The notes below the pieces were generated by a model, which was not told where the DNA came from, searched no databases, and saw only the letters and a program-made list of their open reading frames with translations. DNA of 64,000 nucleotides from Branchiostoma floridae (Eukaryota > Chordata > Leptocardii > Amphioxiformes > Branchiostomatidae), in NCBI RefSeq assembly GCF_000003815.2, contig NC_049991.1, forward strand, positions 7,659,703 to 7,723,702, read 5' to 3'. This document shows positions 23,901-35,900 of this stretch, piece by piece; within the stretch, counting starts at the first letter, position 1; each line of letters begins with the position of its first letter. Both the position numbers and the translations under genes were made by a program.

Positions 23901-26900
23901 CCGTGCGCAAGGTGTACCGGGCGATGGAAGAAGGCGAAGGAGACTTTCAGGGCTTTCGGCTTACTGAACGGTATAGCAACTCCTATTTAATAAGACAATT
24001 AAATCGTTTCTCTTGCCATGGCATTGTCAAGACATGATAATAGTACCAGATGTACCGTTTAACATGTTCATTATGTTTATATGACTCCCTTCCGTCAGTA
24101 ATGACCATGAAAGAAACCCTATGATAACATCCTGTTTGATAATAGCCACGCAACTATGTTCACCCTTTCAAATATAGTCACGACATAACACCAGGGCTTC
24201 CTTTAAAAGCAAGCCCTGAAACGAATTCCTCTAGTACTTGTAGATTGATAACATAATTTATTCATTTTTTGGCATAGGATGGACTCAGCAGCCAACCAGC
24301 ACATTGTGAAGACCTTGAGAGACGAGGTGATGAAAGAGCATGGAGGGCCTGAGAAGTGTCCTTTTTCATCAGCCGAACTGAAGGGTAAGTAAATTACACA
24401 CCAAGTATGTAAGATTAATCGTTTGAAGAAGTAAGCTCTGATTTCTCCCTAAATATCTTTTTTTCAAACTGCAAATTCAGTGCAAGATGCAACTACGGTT
24501 ATACTGCAGCAGGGTTGGAGCACTAAATCGCATGTATTGTGCAAATAGCACTGACTTTTAAATCTCTACGGCCAGTGAGCAGAAACTTCACGGTGTCAAC
24601 GATACTTTTACAAATCTTAGTTTCTATGGCGTTACCTTAGAACCTATATTAACTATTCAAACACATTTGCATATGTGACGACTAAGTCTTGTTGACTCAG
24701 GTAAAACCGGTTTTCCCAGTGACATCTCATGTATAGCAGTATTGGCCCTCTATGTAAGTTCATGTCCGAAATTAATCTCCATATCTTATCCAGTTGTAGA
24801 AACCGATTTGCCTGCAAGTTTTAAGTTCATTTTCCTTCATTCTAGATGCTGCCAAGAGGTACTATAGATCCAAGAGGGATGACCAGGTGCGGGCCCAGAA
24901 GGGGAAGTATGCGGAGCACCGACACTCGGTCAAAAGAAACGGGAGGCAGCAACAGGTTAGTCTTATACACATGTAATGTCAAAGCGCAATTAATACCTGT
25001 AGGATTAAAAGTTAACATATGAAATCGTGATTCTGAAGTTTTGTGACTCGTTCTCATCAACTTTTCAATCCAGGAAAATAATGCCACAATGTTACTGAGA
25101 GCCGGTATTTCTTTATATCAAGGAAAAAATACTTATAATATATAGGAGATTGTCTCTTAAAGCACAGCTCTTATCTATTGCATTGTTTAATAGTATTTCA
25201 CTCCATACCACAGGAATATATACCAATTTGTATGCATAACATTTTTTTATTATTCTTACATCAAAAAGCACATTTTAGCCATCGTATTGCAACCAAGTGA
25301 CAATTGATAGTTAGCTGTATAGTATTTACTTCACCATGGAGAAATGTTTGACATCAGGCTCATATCTCATTTCAGAAACTGGCGAGACGACGAAAGGCGT
25401 ACAACCTGGCACGCGACAGCTGGTCAGAGAAGTCTAGGACACGGGCGGAGGAGACTCTCCACAAAGACTTCATGTCGTCGGAGTCTTCCGACAGTGAAGT
25501 GGAGGGGCCGAAAACCTTCAAGGTCAGAAAGCTGGCCTGGGAGTCAGGAAAGATGACCAAAATCAAGGAGTCGCTGGACGCTGTCGTGCCACTTCGGGGC
25601 TCTCCTCGAATCCCTTCTCGTGAGCTTTCGGACAGAAAAGTACCAGAGGGGACCCCGGAGTGGGCGATCAGCAAAAGGTATCAGAACGGCAGAGCACCAG
25701 CAACTGACGTTAGCGAGCTGAGACTGGAGTTGGATAGCGAGTAGGACGACAGACAATTAGGAGCAGATTTTGTTTGATTAGTTTAGTGTAGCAGTTTTTT
25801 CTCAAAGAGTTTTCAAAGTCAAGTTTGTAGCCACAGAATAGTCGTTTGCAACAACCAATTTGAGTAATTAATGTCAACATTTGTTTGTCCTTTATACTAT
25901 GTAAACACAATATACTACTAGTAATTACGGCCCCTGTGAGTTAGTGTTTTTTACATGTTCAACCGGTTTTTCCAGGTATGTTTACTTGTATTGAATTATC
26001 CCACCAGTTAATCAACCCTTGTAAAACTGAAGAAGAGTGATAAATGTCACCCTAACCGCCTGTAAGTCGGAAATATCTCATTGTTATCGAATTCAATATC
26101 GTTTTTTGACATTCATAAATGAGCTATGTTTTTAATCGGTTTAAGATAATCTGATACAACAACATGCTGTTTTCAATGTGATTGCCTTGTGTATATGGAA
26201 CTCTGAGAAGAGAATAAAAAGAATGTTGACTTGATATTGTGGACTGTTTGTCAATATTTCAGGTTAAGTCGATAGCATTCTTACAGGGATGTATGCCTGC
26301 TGCAGCATACACGGTTACACGGCATATAATACTATTCATCACACAATATTTAAGGAGCATTACGATTCTTAAAAGCAGCTTTAATAAAATATTTAAGACT
26401 ATATTAAAATACTTAAAACCTGCTTAAACCAGACGTAAGGCAAAAAAAATATACGATTTAAGATACATTTACGGTGCTTAAACAATGTTTAAACATTTGG
26501 ATTTAAGCTTAGTTTAAAGTACTTAAAAGTTGCTTAAATGTGTGCCACTACGTGCGCTTTACGGACTATTTAAGTCGACGTATGACACTCAATTTAAGCA
26601 GCATTTACGGTGCTTAAACGCTGTGTAAACATAAGAATTTAAGCATAGTTTACGATACTTAAAAGTTGCTTAAATGTGTGCCACAACGTGTCCTTTACGG
26701 ACGCACGTAATCATAGCTTAAATATAATATTTCCGAATGCGTAAACATGACGTAATGTAACTTAAAGAATGCCAATACGGTACCCTTAAGCACACTTTAA
26801 GAGTGCTTAAAGAGCAGTTTTCATGCAGTGCTACCAAAGGTTTCCTACATTAATATTTAAGGGATATCTCTTTCATGTATGTTTTAAAGGTATTGCATAC

Positions 26901-29900
26901 TCAAAAGGCCAAAAAATCTCGTCACAGATTTATATTCACCTAAGTCAGAAAAAAAAAGTTCTATTTAAGGTTGTATTCCATACGAAGGTGTAAAATTCAT
27001 TGCATTTCACTTTAGATCAATGACTACCTAGTTCTTCACAGTAAAAGATGATAACTGTTCAGTTTGAAATACCAAGCGCTTTTTACACTAGTTCCCTGCC
27101 CCAAAGCTGTACCAGCATTTTCAGTTCTAAATTTGATAGCTTTCTGGATTTATAAGGGAAACAATCATCCTTATATTTTCATCTTTTGAATTATTTAGAC
27201 AATCCCACCAGCCAATTTAATGCAGCAAATAACATTCCAGACTTTTAACATAATGTTCTCTTTTCAAGTTTACAGAAATTCCTACTAATTTCTATCACCA
27301 TTTCAGGCTGGAATGACGTGGGTTGGCACAACCCTGACGTCAAGACGCCTGTTCTGGACCAGCTGGCTCATGAAGGCGTCATCCTCAACCAGTCTTACGT
27401 CAACTACGTCTGCACGCCGTACGTAATAAGCTCACGGGTCAAACTGCTCGTGCGCAGCAAAATGCATTGTGGGCAATAGGTCAAAGTTGAAGGCCTCTGA
27501 AACAAGAATAAGCACATATGACGATACATCAAGCATGTCTAAACAAGAACTGCAAAGTTTACAACTTGGAGGCATTAACCTTCGACACATTACCCACGAT
27601 GCATCACAAATGTACCGAATATATAGAAAATAAAGTTTATTTTGACCTCTAGGTTTTGAACCTGAAGGTTACGTTATACTTGTGTAACCCATGAGCTTTT
27701 GTCGGCGTCGGTTGGTTCACTGCATGTATAGACTTATTTTACCAATTATCATAGCATTGTTACAATCCATAGGTCCAGAACGGCGTTTATGACTGGGTAC
27801 TTTCCCTACCATGTAGGCATGCAGGTGAGACATTTAATATCTAGCTTATTGATCCCTTCTTCTTTTATGTATCAAGCCTATTGATAGTCCAACTTTTCCG
27901 ACAAATATTGCTTTTGGTTGAGAAGTTTCATGTAGGTTATTGATCATTTAAGGAACTGGTAAGTGTGGGATCGCCTGGCGCAGCGGCATGATTTGTGCCT
28001 CGAGACCGAGAGGTTGCGGGTTCGAATCCGCTGCGTGTCACCGATCTTTTGCCCTTGGGAAAGGCACTTTACACGACTTTCCTCACTATACTCAGGTGAA
28101 AATGAGTACCTAGCTTCGGCTAGGGCCGTCCCTCGGATAGGACGTTAAATGGAGGTCCCGTGTATGGAGAGAGTCACACCCCATGCACGTTAAAGAACCC
28201 CCACACGTGCGATGGTGCGGTGTGAGTTGGAGCAAAACCCTTTAGCTTCTGTCTGGAGTTGGTGATTCACTTCAAACATCCGGATGGAGGCCTGGCGAAC
28301 CTCCATTCCGTATCAGCCACACGGTGATTTACATCAGCGGAAGGGTATGGCATAACCCCGCCGCGCCGTGAGTAAGCATGTGCGAACATGCACAGGGCTA
28401 GCCCTTGGTAATAGCCACTGGCTAGTTGGGCAACCCTGGCTGTTTGTTAGCAGCTGAACGAATAAAAAAAATAAAAAAATTAGAATATTCATTTAAAGGC
28501 TTGCAGCAAACGGACGGCTATTGTACTCACGTGACTCATGACGTCAGTATCGTCCGCCACGATGGATGGTTAAACTTGGGCGCAGCCAATGAATCGGTAT
28601 CTTTTCAAAACGCGGTTACATATAAGTGTGGTAAACACACAATCATGCATTTTTATGGGTTTGACTCTTTTAGGTCCAACCGACCAGCTAACATTGTTGC
28701 CACGTGTAAATACCATATTCAAAATTTTTATATTTAAATACCATATTTAAAAGAAAGTATATATTATGTATGTATGTATGTATATACGAGACTCTGTGTT
28801 CTGTAGCACATGGCTATGCTTCCCGAGCAGCCTTCGGGAGTTCCGTCACATTTCACCTTCCTACCCGAGAAGCTGAAGGAGTTGGGGTACTCCACTCACG
28901 TGGTGGGCAAGTAAGTCGGTAGTTTGTACCAGCTAGATATGTACTATAGCGGGCTATATAGGTCGGGCTTTTATCATTTATCATGATATTGTGTTTTCAG
29001 CTTTAAAAAAGCCAGACTCATAGGGTCTGTTAAGGAGGCTGCTCTAAAGTTATATTGTGAGTGGTTCTGTCTTTCGTTCGTAATCCTTTATTGAATACGC
29101 CACAAGGCGTAATGAAAGCATAGAAGCAGCAAGTAGGCTGGAAGGTATTTTTAGGTACAGTTTGTATTTTTGGTGACACTGTCAGGGAGCAAGCCTAATA
29201 GTCCTTATCGCAGATAGAACGCGCGCAAAGGATGCCGGGACAGTTTGTGGTCAATCGATGTTCTAGTATATAGAGCGCTGCATTGCGCGACGGTCTTGTA
29301 GCGCGTGTGTTGGTGTAACTTTAGGGCAAGGATGACGCATCACGCACGCGTGCCGCGACGCAAGTGAGAACACCTGGCAGGTGCGAACACCTGTTCTAAA
29401 GAACATTCTAGAAGGGTCAGTTAACAATAAAACAGATTTGATATTGGACGCAGTGGCATTATGGATTTGATTAAGCTTACAGATGGAAGGAAGAAGGGTA
29501 TGCTAATTACGTAATATAATCCGCCATACTTCAAACACATGGACACCAGTCTTCAAACTTCATTCTGCAACGGCCTGAGTCGGACTGACACCTTTACTTG
29601 CTTGAAATTTGCACGTTATGTGATTTCAAAATGTCGATTATATATGCAGACTGCAAAAAAAGTGCGATAGGGCGAAAAAAAACAAGATGCTGAAAAAAAC
29701 AAGATGGCTACATTTTCAAGAATAGGCACCATAAATTTGTGATGACTGTTGTAAAAATTATTGAAGCCACAAAACATGGTATCAGAGCCAACAAGGCAAT
29801 CATTCCTGTATTTAAGACAGGTACTGGTGTGGTAAAACTGACACTAGTGTGGTAGACTGGTATCACCAACGAAGTTGGTAACCACATTCATAGCTTCCAT

Positions 29901-32900
29901 ATTAATGTCACCTTTACAGCTATCCAATAAGTTCCATTTGTACAACTACAGTCCTGGGTACCTCGCAAGTGTCACTTCTACAAGTACAATTATTAGGCTA
30001 CAACACGATACATTTGCTCATTTTGGTACTTTATCGTCATGTTGACCATCCCTGCAGAAGAAAAAGTCTTGTTGTTTTTTCTGAAATCAGGCGAAAATTA
30101 ATGCGCGCGCTGATGTCATCCATAAAATTAACTTGCTGTGGCCTTACTAAGTGTATCTAAGTATTTTCTCCCCACTTCAATTGTTAGACCCCTAGGTTTT
30201 GGATTTGCAAGTGGCTCCAGCTGCGGTCAGTGATTTATAGCTCGCTGTTTTGGCATCACAGTAGATCAACCTTTGTCTATTTGATTGGAAACCTTCTTTT
30301 GGTCATCTTAAGTCCGAGGTTAAGACGTGTGTACTCGTTGAGTTTTGTTGGACAGTTTGTGGTCATTTCAGCTGCGCGGAGCGCCATGACGAGCGATGCG
30401 GTAGGTGTCTTGGTTTGTTTATGTCGATTAGAAAGAAATTGGTATTTGTCCGATGATCTTAACCATTTACAACGTCTACATACTTCGAAAAAATATACTG
30501 GTATTACAAGACATGTCGGCGGGGAAGTTAATGCGAGGCAGTGTCGACTGCTTCTTTGTTAAGGTTCCGGTTCGGAGTTTTTTTTCACGATTCTCGGCCG
30601 ATTTGACTGTCTCTGAGAAAAGCACACTAGCGCTTCTCAAATCACCGTTTTTCGTACTCTCCAAGCAGAGGTCGAATCGCGCAGATATAGTAGTAGTCGA
30701 AAAAAATACACTCGCGCTCTTCCTACCTCTGCCACAGAACACATAAGGGCGGAGATATCCTTTCAAAATCCGTGTTAGAACTCCGCCCTCCGAAGCATAA
30801 AAAGATCGTTAGCCAAATAGTTTTACTACCCCGGATTAACTCGCACCCGGCACATGTTCCGCGGGCCGCGGGCCGCGCCAGCACCCGCTGCGATCTCTAT
30901 TCACTGACAACAATGGCCGACGTCATTCCTTCCCGGTACATTGAAAGTATCATGACGTAACTTCCTACACCCTGAAAAAATTTTGCATCAATTACAAATA
31001 TAAATGACATGTTAATATATGAATTAGTAAATTGTCAATTCAATAGATGAACACGCTAATCTATATCTGAGCATGTGGTAAACTGGGAAAAACGCGAGTG
31101 AATTACTTTTACGGCTGCATGCGGTTGTCGCAAAACGGTCAGCAGTGCGTGAAGCCCGAGTTTTAGAACGTCAACTATGACTGGACAACTCTCGTTTTTA
31201 ACTTCTGTTTGACATCTGACCGTACCTTAGTACAAGCGATTGTCCAACGTTTCTAGAACATAGGGACACAAATAATAGCTTGTTTTGACGTATCATGACT
31301 CGGCCACAACCGATTTTATGGGGTGTTGTTTGCTCCGACTGGCAGACAGGAAACACCCGCGGCGCGCAGGCAGAAACTCCTAACTCCCGTCCAAAACTTA
31401 GCACCTAGTTACAAAACGCCCTGAATGTGTCAAGGTGATTAGATTTAATAGCCTTGTACTGTTCCGTTCTGTGGCAGAGGTAGGAAGAGCGCGAGTGTAT
31501 TTTTTTCGACTACTACTATATCTGCGCGATTCGACCTCTGCTTGGCGTTTTTCGGACAATTCAATGTTTCCGATAGAAAAGGGTGTCGCTGACCGACAGA
31601 CTCATTTGTCATTTTCTGTAGACATGTTATTTTTGGTAGAAACCATCAAAAATATAAGCTTTTCACCAACAAATTGCTAATTTGGGGCCATTCTCTACAG
31701 GCCCCTACACGGTAAAAATAAGTTTTCCTTGGATAATGACTAATATGGCAATAAAGGTCAAGACTTCTTCTGTATACTAAGTAAAAAGGAAGAAAAGTTT
31801 TCCGATACGTTTTCCGCGAGCTCCGATGGCGCTAAAACACCCAAAACGCACATAGAATGCACCATGAAATCTCCGACACCATAAAACGCTACGAACAACA
31901 AGGATTTGGAGAAGTATAAAAGATTAATAAATATACATTGCTAAAGCGATAGCCGGAAAATCGACAGCCAAAACTACCGAGACAACCTCTGATTTGCGTC
32001 TTATTCCGAACCAGAACCTTAACATGTTAGAAACCAATTATGATTGATTGCTCAACTAAGGAGTTTTCATCTTGAATTACTGTACTTGTTGATGTTTAAA
32101 ATCTTAATAACAATGCCCGATCCAGAAACGCTTCCAAAAGAGCTGTGGGAGAACGACTTAATGAATGCCCAATTGCCCAGTGATGACCAAGTAGAGGTCT
32201 ATGTCATGGCATGTAAGGACAGCAGGAATTTGGCCCAACATTGTATTTTATGCCTCTTGGTTCTACATGAAATAAGTCGTGAAGCAAAGCTTAATCAGTA
32301 CAACAATCCATTTCTTTATATTGCTATGATTGTTTTGATTATTCAAACACAACGGAAGACATCTGTTTTTTACAAATGTTAAGTAAACTTAACTGACCCT
32401 TCTAGAATGTTCTTTAGAACAGGTGTTCGCACCTTCCAGGTGTTCTCACTTGCGTCGTGGCACGTGTGCGTGATGCGTCATTCTTGCCCTAATATAAAGC
32501 TACACCAACACATATATGCGATACAAGACCGCGCAAGGCAGCGCTCTATATACTAGAACATCGATTGACCACAAACTGTCCCGGCATCCTTTGCGCACGT
32601 TCTATCTGCGATAAGGTCTATAGTATAGATCGTTTTCAAAGAACGTTCGAAAACCGCTTCGTCACGCGTGGGCGCCATGTTGGATGATAACCTGGATGAA
32701 TAGAACACAGAACGGCGCTAGCAAAGTTACCTGTAGGCTCAAGTGTGCTGTTTTGTCTCCGTACTGTGAATCATTAAGTGATGTATAGCCAAGGCTAGAT
32801 ATCAGGACAAAGTTGCAATAATAGGTTTGATCCATATGCTTTAAGAGAAAAGGCATTCAACGATCTAACGCTGGTGCCGATGGTTGAATACTCGGACATC

Positions 32901-35900
32901 TGTTACCGCTACCTTGGGTGACTATATAACGTTATTTATGTCATACCTGTGACGCGAAAACGTTCGATACGGGTGTTCCGGACCGTGTGATAACTTTCCG
33001 TATCACACGGGTTCTAAGTTGTATCACAAAGGCTTCCTTCGAGTAAATCGAACTATTTCGAACGGGCCGAATACGGCACTGTTGAAAATCCGAATACCGG
33101 ATTCGGACGTTAGAATTGCTGTTGTTACAATCTTTTGTTCGAGGACTCAACATTTTTTGGTGCATTTCCCATTGAAATGTGTGTTTTCTCAGGTGGGAAT
33201 GACATAAATAAAATACAACACGTTGTATTCCGCATCACCCTCGGTCCCAGCCCTCCCGCGGGTCGGATCACCCTCCGGCCTTCGGGCGATCCTTCCCGCG
33301 GTCGGGCTGGTACCTGGGGTGATACGGAATACCCCGTGTTGTATTCTATTTGTACACTCCTGTCATATAGGCTGCGCGCGGAGGACTAGACTAGGGACTG
33401 ACCCCCCATGGCACGCTCGCACGAACCCCGACTCTGACTCCGTGTGACGGTTATGGTTTTCTAATCTGGTCAAAACTGAGCTGCGGCGTGCTTCAGCCAA
33501 CTACGGCGTAGTTTGACAAGGCGCGACGTAATCTGGCGAACTCCCGCGTAGTTCACACAACGAGCTTCAATACGACTTGACTTTCGGCACAGGTACGTAT
33601 CTGAAGTACGGTCTGACTCAACTACGTCGTAAGTAACCATAGCCTGACTACAATCGCTCTCCTAGCCCGACAGTTACCGCCCCCTCATTAAACCCAGCCA
33701 GCGAGAGATTGTGTAAACACATAATGTAATGACCCAAACTACGTATTTTCAGCCATACTGCGACAAAGTTGGACTACAACGTCTTACCCCACCAATTTGT
33801 ACATCACCTTGACACCGTTACGTTATTGTATTCTCCCCCCAATACGCTAAACTGAGAACAAGATAAACATTCGAGTGTATCGCCATTATGAAAACTAGAA
33901 GACATCCCTGAGGGTAAGGTTTGGCCGTTTTGCAGGAGGACAGATCAGTACATGTTTTCTACAATAATAGCTGCGCATATGTGTGGTAACCTGCATGCTA
34001 TGAAGCTTTTCAAACCCTGTTCACAGCGCGCGACAGAAGACAACCTTCATTTCTTCAACTAGAATCTACACAGTAAATATATTCCCACCTGTGAGACAAA
34101 GATGGTGACAACGTTAGAAATCTTCAAGCTTGTAGTGCTGACCTGCCTGTGTCACACCCTGTCTGTAGATGCTGTCTAACCGGTTAACATGTCTTTTCGT
34201 ATACGAATACACTTGACTTGACTTGAGGTAAAAAGTTCAACTGCTGACGTGGGAAACGTACATGCTCATTGTGCAAATAACTGGAATTATGAAATGTAAA
34301 TGCGCCAGATTTCATAAAATGACTCTAATGAAACTATTTTACACCAAAGGAGAGTGCTATTTTCTAAAAGACCACATCTTTATGTGCACAAAATCGACTA
34401 TATTTGTAACAATTGATCACAGATGAGCAAACTCCGCACCGGGGCCATGTTGGCGGGCCGATAGAAGAGTGATTCAATCGAGTTAAAAAAGGGATGGACT
34501 GTATGAGTAACTAGTGTTGTTAGATAGATACGGCGAGTAGGCTGTATCCTGTGTTCATGGACCTCACAACAAACATCCAGCCCTAAATAATAATAAAAAC
34601 TTCTTTCCACGTACGTGTCCACCACGTGCAACACAGCCGTGTGGAGATTGAGCAGCTTATCATCCAACATGGCCGTTCGAACGTTCGAACGCGACTGTGA
34701 CGTCACATGAAAACGGTCTATAACATTGTGTGCAGATTCAAAGAATTCCAGGAATTGTACATTTTCTTTTCAGTCCAGGTTTGAGTCTTCCTATTCTTAA
34801 GTTCACAGGCCACCGCTACCATGGCAACAGTGGCTTCATTGCCAGCCTCGTTGCGACTCACAAACATAAACACAGCAAGTGCAGGTAATTATTTTCTATT
34901 TCAGGTGGCATCTTGGTTTCTGCAACTGGAACTACACCCCGACGTACCGTGGGTTCGACTCCTTCTACGGCTTCTACAATGGGCAAGACGACTATTATCA
35001 ACATACTGTTGGTACGTTATGAAGGCGTACAAAGAGAGCGTGTAATGATAACCAATGTTTTGGAACCCCAGAATTAAACTTATCATACACAGGGAAGAAA
35101 GGCAGTACCATGCATCGACAAAGATTAGCCAACAAGATAGTTCAGAGTAACATTAATATTTTGTGGGTTATGTCAACGTTGAAGTCTGAAGACGTAGAAT
35201 AGACTGTGTACCCTTGTTAACGTATTAATCTTTCCATGTTCGCAGCGGGTGGTCTTGACCTCAGGGACGGCAAAGAAGTCGTGAAAACAAGGAATGGAGA
35301 ATACAGTACCGTAAATAACATTCATTTGTCATTACTTTCCGTTGCTCTTGCTTCTCATTATCATTTGTGTCCATAAGGCAAAAATAAATATTTTAGTTTA
35401 CACTGTTCGTCACTTTCTTCTTTATTCTCAGTTAAGTAGTATATAATAGACATAATTAGTACTGTCAGTCAGGTGATACAGCCATTAGCATCATACATGT
35501 ACACTGACCATCTGAAGTGGCTGCAGTCGTTTAATACCTCCTCTACTACTTAGGATAGTCAGTATCGTATTCTTTTATTGTACGTTTTCACTGAAATGTG
35601 TCTATTTTACAGTACTTCTTTACAGACCGGATTGTTGACATTATTGAGAAGAATCCCCTGGGCTTGCCACTGTTTTTGTACCTACCCTTCCAAAATGTGC
35701 ACGAGCCGTTACAGGTTAGTACCCATAATGATGGTAGCCAGTTTGAGAACTTGACAACCATTATCATTTCTACCGTGGACATCCATGATTGTTACGTTGG
35801 TATCGTGGCAGTGTTTTCGTAACGGTTAGGGTTTTTGGCTCAGGACCCAGAGGTCCTGGGTTGGAATCTCTTGACATGCCACCAATGTGAACATGAGTAC

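Larger units (their letters stand above)
19461..26829. mobile_element. Candidate 7.4-kb insert with TTTAAG-rich subterminal arrays and a resident gene
   Basis: This insert sits between the two copies of the arylsulfatase exon-2 duplication. Its ends are weakly inverted: cactgca followed by an A-rich stretch is near 19470, and its reverse complement is near 26826. Both ends (about 19490-19860 and 26370-26815) are dense in TTTAAGC/GCTTAAA words, like the subterminal transposase-binding repeats of several DNA transposons. The interior holds three tandem units of about 0.9 kb and one complete 5-exon gene. No transposase was found, so mobility is inferred, not shown. Alternatively it is single-copy spacer between tandem duplicates. 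Confidence 0.45.
32626..34722. mobile_element. Second inverted-repeat element (TIR tatagaycgttttca), about 2.1 kb
   Basis: The sequence at 32626-32692 reads tatagatcgttttca ... gccatgttggatgataa. The same words occur as reverse complement at 34653-34722. The intervening DNA has no recognised transposase. It abuts the 3.4-kb element, so one may have inserted beside the other. Confidence 0.65.
28911..34904. other. Arylsulfatase intron 4, filled with transposable elements
   Basis: This 6-kb intron contains a 3.4-kb element with long inverted ends (29203-32616), an adjacent inverted-repeat element (32626-34722) with a small GC-rich palindrome and a LINE-tail fragment inside, and little else. No further exon of the host gene is supported here. 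Confidence 0.8.

Noticed and set aside
32044-32382. 112-codon open frame inside the 3.4-kb inverted-repeat element
   Set aside because: It contains a soluble-looking stretch ([18 protein letters not shown]) and a GTAAGG donor, so it could be a first exon of a captured gene, but no continuation or family match was found.
34398-34706. 102-residue open frame on the minus strand
   Set aside because: It begins inside the terminal repeat of the 32626-34722 element and has no transposase motif that I recognise.
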